Shown piece after piece: positions 8,071 through 16,642 of a DNA stretch of 64,000 nt. This stretch comes from Paenibacillus solanacearum. GTDB taxonomy: Bacteria; Bacillota; Bacilli; Paenibacillales; NBRC-103111. Numbering within the stretch: position 1 is the first letter of the stretch; each line of letters begins with the position of its first letter. Where the stretch lies: assembly GCF_910593845.1 (NCBI RefSeq), contig NZ_CAJVAS010000029.1, positions 1-64,000 on the forward strand, written 5' to 3'. Under the pieces are notes generated by a model. The model was not told where the DNA came from. It made no database searches and worked only from the letters and a program-made list of their open reading frames with translations. Both the position numbers and the translations under genes were made by a program.

Positions 8071-11000
8071 ATGGGCATCGTTCGTACTTGGAAACGTTCG
8101 TTCCATCTGCTGGCGATCGGGCTGCTGCTGGTCGCGCAGCTCGTAAGCGGCATCGGCGGCTTTGCCGGAACTGCGGCTGCAAGCGGGCTTCCGTCCGGCA
8201 CGGAGTCCGGTCAGGAGACGCGGAAGATAACGGTTCCGCAGGCTATAGAGGAAGCGTCCGCCTGGATCGCCAATCATTGGGACGTTACAAATAAAGACAT
8301 GAGAGACTGGGACGCTTACGCGCTGCATGCGGCAGGCAAGGCGCTGCCGGATACAGACGGCTATTTGAAAGCAGCGAAAAGCCAGGCTGCAGCGCTCGGG
8401 ACACAAGCGCTAGTGACCGACTACGTCACCTTGGCGCTTGGCGTCAAGGCGGCGGGAGGAGATCCGGCATCGCTCAACGGGATCAACTTGATCGAGCGGA
8501 TATACAATCATCCGCAGCTCGACAGGCAGGGAATGAACGGGGTTATTTATGCCTTGCTCGCGCTGAACAGCGGATCGTCCCCGGTTCCGGCCGACGCCGT
8601 CTGGACGCAGGAGAAGCTGGTCAACCGGCTGGTGGCCGGCCAACTCCCGCAGCAGGGCTGGACACTGGAAGCCGGGGGCAAGAGCGATCTGGATTTGACT
8701 GGAGCGGCACTCTGGGCGCTTGCGCCTTACCGGGACCGGGCCGACGTACAATCGGCCGTAACCCAAGCGTCCGCTTGGATCGCGTCGAAGCAGTCGGGCA
8801 ACGGGGACTTGAATACGGACGGCGGCGGGGTCGCTAACACCAACACGCTGGCATACATCATTCTCGGACTTTCCGCGCAGCAAATCGACGGTAGTACAGG
8901 AAGCTTTCAACATGTATACGGAGATTTATTGACCGCCTTGTTCCGCAATTATAACGCGGACGGCGGATTCGGGGTGGCCAACGGGGCGGCGTCCGACCAC
9001 GCGGCGACGTATCAGGCGCTGCTGGCGCTTATTGCATACAACGCGCTGACCGGAGGAAAAGGCGGAGAGTATGAGGTTCCGCTGTCTTCGGAAGGCAACA
9101 CGCAGCCGAAGGCTTCGGTATATGTTCATATCGAATACAAGGACACGACGCTTGCCGAGGGCGACCTGTTGGCGGAAACGCCGCTTGAAGCGCTGCAATT
9201 GCTCGCTGCGGCGAATCAGCTTCCCGTCGAGACGTCGGACGACTTCTTCTTCGACGTGACGAAGATCGGTACCGTATCGAAATACGTATACGGCAGCGCC
9301 TACGACTACTGGGCCTTCAATATTAAACGCAACGGCAAATGGACTAACGATTATCTCTGGAAGGACGTTAAGCTGCAGGACGGCGATGAGCTGGCCATTT
9401 TCTACGGGCCGTACGATGCGTTCAAGCTGCTGGCGGACATTTCGCTTACGCCGGTCGATCCGTTTCCGGGCGAGCCGTTCCGCGTCGCGGTGACGCAGAT
9501 TGAAAATTTATACGGCGATCCGCTGGAAACCGTAGCTGCGGCCGTTTATGTGCAGGTCGGAGAGCAGAAGGTATGGACAGGTGCGCAGGGCATCGCCGAA
9601 TTCCCGAACGGGTATACGGCGGAGGATAAGCGGCTTGTCGTCACCGGGCCGCTTGTCAGCGGATATCCTACCGTTCTGCGCGGAGTCAAGCGCTTGACGT
9701 TGGACGATAATCCGGGCACGGTTCCGGGAGGACCGGTCACCCCGTCGAGAACGATGACGATCAGCGTGGCAGGCGATGAGAAGCTCGGAACGATCCTGTC
9801 TTCGCAGTCGCTGGACTGGCAGAGCGGCGATACGGCGTTTACCGTGCTCGTTCGCGCGCTTGGCGCGGTACGGGTAGAGTCGAAGGGCAGCGCATCGAGC
9901 GCGTACGTAGTCGGGATCGACGGCTTGCGCGAGTTCGATAAAGGCTCGAAGAGCGGATGGATGTACGCGGTCAACTGCTCATTCCCGACGACAAGCGCGG
10001 GGAGCTATAAGGTCAATATCGGGGACCGCATCGACTGGCGCTATACGAAGAACGGCGGCGACGACGTGAAGGCGGCGCTGAGCGAATCGTGCACGCCTCC
10101 GCCGGGCACCGGCACGGCGCAGACGAACCTGAATGCGGCGAGCGAGCTGGACACGAACCTGGCGCTCATTCCGATCGGTTACGCCAACACGACTCCGGCG
10201 GATCCGAAGGTGCAAACGGTGCGGGTGTTGAACGGCAATCAAAAAATGACCGATGCCGAGAGACAAAAGCTGCGGCAAACGCTGGCGGCCAACAAGGTGG
10301 CGCTGGATCGTTCCTCTTCGGCGGGAGACGCGGCCGAATTGGCTGACGAGAAGGAAGAAGTAAGGCTGCGCGTTCCGGAGAGAGCGCTGCTCGAAGACAA
10401 GCAGCTAACCATTCGGGAGCTGGATGACGATGCGGAGCGCGAGGAACTGCTCTCCTCCATCTACGAATTCGGTCCAAGCGGGATGACATTCGATTATCCT
10501 GTCTATATCTCGATCCGCACAGCGCTGGATGCGGAAGATCTGACCCAGCTCGCGCTGGTGTGGCTGAACGAGCGGACGTCGCAGTGGATACCGATTCCGG
10601 CGGTGATCGACGCCAGAACCGGCGTCGTTACGGGGATCGTCGATCACTTTACGAAGTTCGCCGTGATCGATAAGAGCATGCTTGCCCAGCGGCCGCCGGT
10701 CGATGAAGTCGGCAAGGCGATTGACAAAGCGGTCCAATATGTGCGCAGCCATGAGGCGGAGCTGTCCGATTGGGAAGCATACGCGCTGGCGATGGCAGGA
10801 GTTCGGGTCCCGTCCGCTTATCTGGCTTCTGCGGAAGCGATGCTGAAGGAGAAGAACGGCAAGCTGCGGAACGTGACCGACTATGAACGGCTGGCTATCG
10901 GGGTCCAAGCGGCCGGCGGCAACCCCGAACAGGTTGCAGGCTATAACCTGATCCAGGCGATCGTGACTAGCGAGCGCATGACGGCGCAAGGAACGAACGG

Positions 11001-12084
11001 CCCGATCTTCGCGCTGACGGTGTTAGGGTCGGGGACATACCGTCTGCCGGCAGACGCCCTTTGGAACGAGGAAGCCTTGATCCGCTGGCTGCTGCAAGCG
11101 CAAAATAGCGACGGAGGCTGGCCGCTCGACCGCGGGGATGCATCCAACCTGGACTTGACGGGGATGGCGCTGGCGGCGCTCGCGCCTTACCGGGACAACG
11201 CCGAAGTGAAGGCTGCGATCGGCAAGGCGCTCGCATGGTTGTCGAGTGAGCAGCAGGCTAGCGGCGGTTACCGGCTCGGCGGGCAGGAAAATAGCGAGAG
11301 CGCGGCGCAGGTGCTGCTGGCGCTTGTCCGTCTCGGCATTCGCGCGGACGATCCGCGGTTCGTTAAATCGGGCCGCACGGTCGCTGCGGAGCTGCTCAGC
11401 TACCAGCAGGAAGACGGCGGCTTTGCCCATATGAAGGGCGAAACGTCCGGCAGCATTGCGACGGAGCAGGCGCTGCTCAGCTTGGCGGCCCATCAGGCGG
11501 CCAAACCGGCCGCGATGCGTACCGCCACGCAGCAAGCCTTCACGGATGCGGCCGACATCTCGCCTTGGGCTGCCGAATACGCGCAGAAAGCGCTGCGTTA
11601 CGGCTTGATGGACGGGGTCAGCGAGAAGGAGCTGCGGTTCGCTCCGCAGGAGAAGCTGACGCGCGCGCAGTTCGTGGCGATGACGTTGAGACTGATGGGC
11701 ACCGCTCCGGCCGCTGAGGCGAAGACGGCGTTCAACGACGTGGAGACCGGCAGCTGGTACGCCGGCTACGTGGCCAAAGCGTCGGAGCTAGGCATCGTCG
11801 GCGGCATGACGGAAGAATCATTCGGTCCGGACCGGAGCATGACGCGGCAAGAGATGGCGCTCGTGCTGTCCAGAGCGTTCGGTCTGCCGAAGAATGCGGA
11901 GCAGTCCGCACCGTTCGCTGATCTGAACGAGGCGTATGAAGCGGCGGTTCCGGCGATTCGCAGCGTGTTCGCAAGCGGCTATATGGAAGGCGACGACCAG
12001 AACCGATTCCAGCCTGCGGCGACCGTGACCCGAGAGATGGCGGCGGCCGTTATGGTTCGCGCGTACGAGCAGCGAAAGCAATAA
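8071..12084 (+). CDS. SLH-anchored transcobalamin/intrinsic-factor-like surface protein
   Basis: 1337 residues, exported and probably held on the S-layer/cell-wall polymer. Signal peptide to about residue 38; alpha/alpha-barrel repeats of the prenyltransferase/terpene-cyclase-like fold (about 50-330); a DUF4430-like region (about 348-450); a second, clearer DUF4430 domain (about 563-670; REFDKGSKSGWMYAVN, GDRIDWRYT); a ZU5-like region (about 764-870); a second barrel (about 877-1146) clearly duplicated from the first (LDLTGAALWALAPYRD versus LDLTGMALAALAPYRD); and three SLH domains (about 1155-1337). Barrel plus DUF4430 is the architecture of animal intrinsic factor and transcobalamin. With a B12 riboswitch and an ECF transporter, capture of cobalamin or a corrinoid is the likely job. 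The ATG at 8071 precedes the signal peptide; the frame is open further upstream into the riboswitch. Confidence 0.85.
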   Translation: MGIVRTWKRSFHLLAIGLLLVAQLVSGIGGFAGTAAASGLPSGTESGQETRKITVPQAIEEASAWIANHWDVTNKDMRDWDAYALHAAGKALPDTDGYLKAAKSQAAALGTQALVTDYVTLALGVKAAGGDPASLNGINLIERIYNHPQLDRQGMNGVIYALLALNSGSSPVPADAVWTQEKLVNRLVAGQLPQQGWTLEAGGKSDLDLTGAALWALAPYRDRADVQSAVTQASAWIASKQSGNGDLNTDGGGVANTNTLAYIILGLSAQQIDGSTGSFQHVYGDLLTALFRNYNADGGFGVANGAASDHAATYQALLALIAYNALTGGKGGEYEVPLSSEGNTQPKASVYVHIEYKDTTLAEGDLLAETPLEALQLLAAANQLPVETSDDFFFDVTKIGTVSKYVYGSAYDYWAFNIKRNGKWTNDYLWKDVKLQDGDELAIFYGPYDAFKLLADISLTPVDPFPGEPFRVAVTQIENLYGDPLETVAAAVYVQVGEQKVWTGAQGIAEFPNGYTAEDKRLVVTGPLVSGYPTVLRGVKRLTLDDNPGTVPGGPVTPSRTMTISVAGDEKLGTILSSQSLDWQSGDTAFTVLVRALGAVRVESKGSASSAYVVGIDGLREFDKGSKSGWMYAVNCSFPTTSAGSYKVNIGDRIDWRYTKNGGDDVKAALSESCTPPPGTGTAQTNLNAASELDTNLALIPIGYANTTPADPKVQTVRVLNGNQKMTDAERQKLRQTLAANKVALDRSSSAGDAAELADEKEEVRLRVPERALLEDKQLTIRELDDDAEREELLSSIYEFGPSGMTFDYPVYISIRTALDAEDLTQLALVWLNERTSQWIPIPAVIDARTGVVTGIVDHFTKFAVIDKSMLAQRPPVDEVGKAIDKAVQYVRSHEAELSDWEAYALAMAGVRVPSAYLASAEAMLKEKNGKLRNVTDYERLAIGVQAAGGNPEQVAGYNLIQAIVTSERMTAQGTNGPIFALTVLGSGTYRLPADALWNEEALIRWLLQAQNSDGGWPLDRGDASNLDLTGMALAALAPYRDNAEVKAAIGKALAWLSSEQQASGGYRLGGQENSESAAQVLLALVRLGIRADDPRFVKSGRTVAAELLSYQQEDGGFAHMKGETSGSIATEQALLSLAAHQAAKPAAMRTATQQAFTDAADISPWAAEYAQKALRYGLMDGVSEKELRFAPQEKLTRAQFVAMTLRLMGTAPAAEAKTAFNDVETGSWYAGYVAKASELGIVGGMTEESFGPDRSMTRQEMALVLSRAFGLPKNAEQSAPFADLNEAYEAAVPAIRSVFASGYMEGDDQNRFQPAATVTREMAAAVMVRAYEQRKQ

Positions 12085-12249
12085 TCAGGTTTGCGGAGGG
12101 CACCGAGGGTGCTCTTCGCTCTGTTTAGCCGCCGAAAGGCGCTGTGCAACAGGTCCTGCCATCACAAGCAAGGACAAAGACATGGGAAAATAGGATTCGG
12201 GTATTATGAAGACCGGTAATCGCCGTCACGTCTTGAAGGAGGAATGTAT
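12085..12249. other. Spacer between the surface protein and lipoprotein genes
   Basis: A short hairpin (AGGGCACC-GAG-GGTGCTCT, about 12098-12116) has only a weak T-rich tail, so it may be a partial terminator or RNA-processing site. No second riboswitch aptamer is recognised here. Confidence 0.4.
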
Positions 12250-13221
12250 ATGCGTCGAACGCTCAACGGAACAGTGTGGCTACCGGCGGCTTGGATCGCG
12301 CTAACGGTTGCGCTCAGCGCCTGCGATGCGGGAGGCTCCGGAGCCTCTACCGCCTTGCAGCCGGCCGAGGCGAAGACCGAAGCCCCCTCGGGGTCCGCGC
12401 AGCCGGGCAGCGATCATCAGAGCGTAACCCATCCGGGGATGTCGCCTGCACAAGGGATCGCAGGCGGGCCGGACCGCCCGGCTGCCGGCGCTTCGCAGCC
12501 GGACGCATCTGAGCCGAAGCCGGCGGCTCCGTCCGCGGCGACACACAGCGGCGCGAATGCGGAAGCCGGCGGCTCGGCGCTGTCCGGCTCGTCCGCAGCG
12601 CCGGCTTCGTCCGCCCAGGCAAGCTCCGGCTCGCCTGCCGCCTCGCCGCAAGCGGCCTCGGGCGCGGCACTGGCCGAAACGGCCCAGCCGCCGGCACCGG
12701 CGTCGGCCGGCGCGCCGCCGCAGGCTGCCGCCTCGCCACCCGGCATCGCTTCGGCTTCCAATGCTGCGGCGCCGGAGGCTGCGGCGGCGAATCCGGCAGA
12801 CGCGCCAACGCCGCAAGCGCCACAGAACCCGCCCGCTGCTTCTGCTCCTGCGGCCCGGCAAGAGACCCAAGCGACTTCCATCTCCATTCGCATCGTAGGC
12901 GACAAGGAGAAGGGGACGATTTTGGATACCGTACAGGTCGAGCTGCGGGAAGGGGATACGGCGCTTGACGTGTTGAAGCGGATCGCCAAGGAAAAGAAAA
13001 TTCAGCTGGAGACGCGGGGCTCGGGCAAGAGCAGCTATATTGAAGGAATCGCCAATTTGTACGAGTTCGACAAGGGGGCGAAGAGCGGCTGGCTGTACCG
13101 GGTGAACGGCAAATTTCCGAATGTCAGCGCCGGCGCCTACGCCCTGAGCAAGGGAGACCGCATCGACTGGCTGTATACGCTGAATCTGGGCAAAGACGTC
13201 GGCAAAGAAGCGGACTCATAA
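12250..13221 (+). CDS. DUF4430 lipoprotein (transcobalamin C-domain-like)
   Basis: 323 residues. A lipoprotein signal peptide with lipobox ALSAC is followed by about 180 residues of Ala/Pro/Ser-rich low-complexity linker and one C-terminal DUF4430 domain (about 212-315). Its core (YEFDKGAKSGWLYRVN, KGDRIDWLYT) closely matches the second DUF4430 domain of the upstream surface protein. The ATG at 12250 is preferred over 12244 because AAGGAGG (12236-12242) is then 7 bases away. It is tethered to the outer face of the membrane beside an ECF transporter. I infer that it hands ligand from the surface protein to the S-component. Confidence 0.85.
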   Translation: MRRTLNGTVWLPAAWIALTVALSACDAGGSGASTALQPAEAKTEAPSGSAQPGSDHQSVTHPGMSPAQGIAGGPDRPAAGASQPDASEPKPAAPSAATHSGANAEAGGSALSGSSAAPASSAQASSGSPAASPQAASGAALAETAQPPAPASAGAPPQAAASPPGIASASNAAAPEAAAANPADAPTPQAPQNPPAASAPAARQETQATSISIRIVGDKEKGTILDTVQVELREGDTALDVLKRIAKEKKIQLETRGSGKSSYIEGIANLYEFDKGAKSGWLYRVNGKFPNVSAGAYALSKGDRIDWLYTLNLGKDVGKEADS

Positions 13222-13239
13222 CGAAGGAGGAGACGACGC

Positions 13240-14118
13240 GTGAATACCGGCTTTCGTTCGCTGCACCCGCTGCCCTGCTTCCTGTACTTCGCCGGCGTTA
13301 TGCTGCTGTCGATGCTGCTGCTGCATCCGCTCTTTCTCTCCACGATCCTGCTGCTGCTTGTCGGACTCGGATTTCTGTACGACAAGCCGGCGAAGATGAT
13401 GCGAACGCTGCTGGCGGTTGCGGCAGCCGGGCTCGTGCTGCTCGTCGTCAACCCGCTGTTTTCCCATCGCGGCGAACATATTTTATTTTATATGGGCGAA
13501 CAGCCGATCACGCTCGAAGCGGTCCTGTACGGCGGAGTCGTATCGCTCTCCACGATGTCGCTGCTGCTCATGTTCGTCTCTTACCAGCGGGTCATTACGA
13601 GCGACAAGTTTCTGTATTTGTTTTCGTTCCTGTGGCCCAAAGGCACGCTTGTGACGATGATGGGGATGCGCTTCGTGCCGCTGCTGCGCCGCCGGCTGCA
13701 CACCATAACCCAGGTACAGCGGACGAAAGGGGTCAGCGTGCTGCACGGACCGCTGAAGAAACGCGCGCGCGACGGCATGCTGCTGCTGCAGGTGCTGCTC
13801 ACCTGGTCGCTGGAGGAGGCGCTGCAGACCGCCGATTCGATGAAAGCGCGAGGCTACGGCCTCGGTCCGCGAACGGCCTATACCCGTTACCGCATGCAGG
13901 CGCGCGACTGGGCGGCGACAGGCTGGATCGTGCTGCTCGGCGCGGCGTGCGCGGCCGGCCGGCTGGACGGCTACGGTTATCTCGTGATTTATCCGACGCT
14001 TGAGCCGATCGGACTGTCGGCTGCCGAGTGGCTCGAGTACGGCCTGCTTGTACTGTTTCTCGTTACGCCCGTCTGGTTGGAAGGAAAGGAGTGGCTGCGG
14101 TGGCGTTATTGGAAATAA
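13240..14118 (+). CDS. ECF transporter transmembrane component EcfT
   Basis: 292 residues, mostly hydrophobic, with the coupling-helix motif ARG (SMKARGYG, about residues 203-208) and a second Ala-Arg segment (MQARDW) that mark EcfT/CbiQ proteins. It couples ATP hydrolysis by the EcfA domains to movement of the S-component. It starts at GTG 13240, nine bases after AAGGAGG, and overlaps the ATPase gene by 19 bases. The dedicated EcfT in the same operon as its S-component indicates a group I, single-substrate ECF system. Confidence 0.88.
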   Translation: MNTGFRSLHPLPCFLYFAGVMLLSMLLLHPLFLSTILLLLVGLGFLYDKPAKMMRTLLAVAAAGLVLLVVNPLFSHRGEHILFYMGEQPITLEAVLYGGVVSLSTMSLLLMFVSYQRVITSDKFLYLFSFLWPKGTLVTMMGMRFVPLLRRRLHTITQVQRTKGVSVLHGPLKKRARDGMLLLQVLLTWSLEEALQTADSMKARGYGLGPRTAYTRYRMQARDWAATGWIVLLGAACAAGRLDGYGYLVIYPTLEPIGLSAAEWLEYGLLVLFLVTPVWLEGKEWLRWRYWK

Positions 14119-15857
14119 CCGATTTTACCTTTACATACCCGGATAATACGGAGCGAACGCTGGACGGCGTCCGGCTTGCCGTGCGGCAAGGGGAGTTTGT
14201 CGTGCTGTGCGGCCCGTCCGGCTGCGGCAAAACGACGCTGCTGCGCAGCTTGAAGAGCGAACTTGCGCCGGTGGGGCGCAGGGAGGGCGAGCTGCGCTTC
14301 ATGGGCAAGCCGTTTCACGAGCACGACCCGTATGCTTTGGCCAGACATATCGGCATCGTGCAGCAGGATCCCGATAACCAGATCGTGATGGAGCAGGTGA
14401 TCGGGGAGCTGGCGTTCGGGCTTGAAAATATCGGCGTTCCGACGGAAGCGATGCGGCGGAGAATTGCCGAGATGGTTCATTTCTTCGGGATGGAGGACTG
14501 GCTGTACCGCAGCACGAGCGTGCTGTCCGGCGGGCAAAAGCAGCTCGTCACCCTTGCCTCCGTGCTGCTGCTTCAGCCCCGCTTGCTGCTGCTCGACGAG
14601 CCGACGGCGCAGCTCGATCCGGTCGCTGCCAAGGAATTTTTGCAGCTGCTGCGGCGGCTGAACGAGGAATTCGGCCTGACCGTGATCATGACGGAGCACC
14701 GGCTCGAGGAGCTGCTGCCGATGGCGGACCGGGTCGTCGTGCTGGGAAGTGAGGGCCGGATTCGCTATGACGGTACGCCGCGAGGGCTTGCAGGCAAGCT
14801 GGCGGACGGTGAGATGGGCGAATATTTCGATTACATGCCCTCGCTGGTCAAGCTTGCCGTGTCGCTGGAGGATCAAGGCCGGATGCCATCGGGGCCGGGG
14901 GATGCTCCTCTCTTGCAGCAGCGCCTTCCGCTGTCGGTCAAGGAGGGGCGCGCCTGGCTCGACCGCTGCCTGCCTGCCGTCCATGACCGCGAAGCGGATG
15001 CGCCGAGGAAGAACGTGCGCCAGCCGTGGAGCGGCGGCGCTAACGATGGCGCAGCTGCGGCGGTGAAGCCGCTGCTGGAGTGCCAGGGCGTCCACTTCCG
15101 CTATGACAAGAGCAGCCCGCTAATCGTCAAGCAGCTGGATTTTGCGGTGTGTACGGGCGACTTTACGGCGATTGTCGGCGGCAATGGGGCGGGCAAGTCG
15201 ACGCTGCTGCAGCTGTTGGCCGGCCTGCTGCGCCCGCAGCTCGGCACCGTGAAGCTTGCGGGCAAGCGGATGGAGGCGGTGAAGGAACAGGAGCTGCGGG
15301 AGCGCATCGGTTATTTGGCGCAAAATCCGCTCGCCTATTTCCTCCACGATACGGTCGGGGAGGAGTTGCAGCGGGCTTTGCGGCGATCGCGCCACCCGGA
15401 CGCTTTGCAGCGGATGCAGGCGCTGATCGAGCGGTTCGGGCTGCAGCCGCTGCTGGCGAAGCATCCGCACGATATAAGCGGAGGCGAACGGCAGCGGGCG
15501 GCGCTGGCCTGCGTGCTGCTTGCCGGGCCGGAGGTGCTGCTGCTCGATGAGCCGACCAAAGGGCTTGACCCGGTAATGAAGCAATCGTGGGGCTCGCTGC
15601 TCGAGGAGCTGCACCGGGACGGGCTGACGATCGTGCTTGTGACGCACGATATCGAATTTGCGGCGCAATATGCGAAACGCTGTGCGATGCTGTTCGACGG
15701 CGCGATGACCGCCCTAGGGCCGCCGTCCTCTTTTTTCAGCGAGAACTACTTTTACACGACGACGATCAACCGGATCGTCCGGGACCGGTTCCCGGAAGCA
15801 TTAACGTATAAGGATGTGCTGGACCAGTGGCCCATACCCGTATCGCTTTCGCCATAA
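14100..15857 (+). CDS. Fused EcfA-EcfA' ATPase of the ECF transporter
   Basis: 585 residues with two complete ABC domains in one chain. Domain 1 has Walker A GPSGCGKTT, signature LSGGQKQ and Walker B LLLLDEPTAQLD. Domain 2 has Walker A GGNGAGKST, signature ISGGERQ and Walker B VLLLDEPTKGLD. A linker of roughly 75 residues joins them. The fusion supplies both ATPases of an ECF module. GTG 14100 is chosen because the Shine-Dalgarno GGAAAGGAG ends about 8 bases before it; GTG 14091 is an alternative. It overlaps ecfT upstream and the S-component gene downstream, so translation is tightly coupled. Confidence 0.9.
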   Translation: MALLEITDFTFTYPDNTERTLDGVRLAVRQGEFVVLCGPSGCGKTTLLRSLKSELAPVGRREGELRFMGKPFHEHDPYALARHIGIVQQDPDNQIVMEQVIGELAFGLENIGVPTEAMRRRIAEMVHFFGMEDWLYRSTSVLSGGQKQLVTLASVLLLQPRLLLLDEPTAQLDPVAAKEFLQLLRRLNEEFGLTVIMTEHRLEELLPMADRVVVLGSEGRIRYDGTPRGLAGKLADGEMGEYFDYMPSLVKLAVSLEDQGRMPSGPGDAPLLQQRLPLSVKEGRAWLDRCLPAVHDREADAPRKNVRQPWSGGANDGAAAAVKPLLECQGVHFRYDKSSPLIVKQLDFAVCTGDFTAIVGGNGAGKSTLLQLLAGLLRPQLGTVKLAGKRMEAVKEQELRERIGYLAQNPLAYFLHDTVGEELQRALRRSRHPDALQRMQALIERFGLQPLLAKHPHDISGGERQRAALACVLLAGPEVLLLDEPTKGLDPVMKQSWGSLLEELHRDGLTIVLVTHDIEFAAQYAKRCAMLFDGAMTALGPPSSFFSENYFYTTTINRIVRDRFPEALTYKDVLDQWPIPVSLSP

Positions 15858-16528
15858 CGGCCGTGTTGTTTCTGGCCGCGATGGGCTTTATGACCGCCGT
15901 GTCCGACGATCAATATTTGCTGATCAGCCTCGCGCTCGTGCTCGCCTCGATGCTGCCCTTCTTCATCCGCTTCGAAGTCAGGAAGATGCAAGCCCGCGAA
16001 ATCGTGCTGATCGCGGTGATGGCGGCTATCGCCGCGGTCGGCCGGGTGCCGTTCGCGCCGCTGCCGAGCGTTCAGCCGACAAGCTTCGTCATCATCGTCT
16101 CGGCGCTCGTGTTCGGAGCGGAGAGCGGCTTCATGATCGGGGCGTTCGCCGCGCTCGTGTCCAATATGTTCCTCGGGCAAGGGCCGTGGACGCCGTGGCA
16201 AATGTTCGCGTGGGGGATGATGGGCTGGACGGCCGGGCTGCTCAACCGGGGCGGCCTGCTAAGCTCCAGCCGCTGGCTGCTATTGCTGTTCGGCGCCGGA
16301 TGGGGCATGCTGTTCGGCTGGATCATGAACTTTTGGCTCGCTGCAGGCTTGTTGTCGCAGCATGATTGGGAGGCGATCGCCGCGCTCTACGCGTCCAGTC
16401 TTTATTTTGACCTGGCGCATGCCGGCTCCAACGTGTTTTTCCTGCTGCTGTTCGCCGCATCGTGGATCAAAATATTGCAGCGGTTCAAACGAAAGTACGG
16501 CCTGTTGCAGCCAGACGAAACCCTCTGA
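15827..16528 (+). CDS. ECF transporter S-component, CbrT-like (predicted cobalamin)
   Basis: 233 residues with about six membrane helices. The EVRKMQAREIVLIAVMAAIA segment and the PSVQPTSFVI...GAESGFMIGAFAALVSN region are typical of ECF S-components, the membrane proteins that bind the vitamin. It starts at GTG 15827, inside the end of the ATPase gene (31-base overlap). Specificity is inferred from the cobalamin riboswitch and DUF4430 partners; family likeness to CbrT, the B12-specific S-component, is by eye. It could instead carry a B12 precursor such as cobinamide. Confidence 0.82.
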   Translation: MAHTRIAFAITAVLFLAAMGFMTAVSDDQYLLISLALVLASMLPFFIRFEVRKMQAREIVLIAVMAAIAAVGRVPFAPLPSVQPTSFVIIVSALVFGAESGFMIGAFAALVSNMFLGQGPWTPWQMFAWGMMGWTAGLLNRGGLLSSSRWLLLLFGAGWGMLFGWIMNFWLAAGLLSQHDWEAIAALYASSLYFDLAHAGSNVFFLLLFAASWIKILQRFKRKYGLLQPDETL

Positions 16529-16550
16529 ACGTTTGGTTCAGAGGGTTTTT
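16519..16550 (+). terminator. Terminator of the cobalamin-uptake operon
   Basis: A perfect 12-bp stem (AACCCTCTGAAC 16519-16530 with 16536-16547) ends in TTTTT and overlaps the stop codon of the S-component gene. Confidence 0.92.
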
Positions 16551-16576
16551 GCGCATGTGGACCATGAAGCGTGGCG

Positions 16577-16616
16577 AAAAAAAGAAAAGATTCGAACCCG
16601 CGAACGGGCCGAATCT
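16577..16616 (-). terminator. Terminator of the GDSL hydrolase gene (minus strand)
   Basis: On the minus strand, AGATTCG...CGAATCT with an inner CCCG/CGGG stem is followed by TTTTCTTTTTTT. Confidence 0.85.
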
Positions 16617-16642
16617 GATGGACTGAAGTGTGTGCACAGAGG

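Noticed and set aside
12085-12249. Possible second cobalamin riboswitch before the lipoprotein gene
   Set aside because: No conserved aptamer segments are present, only a small hairpin.
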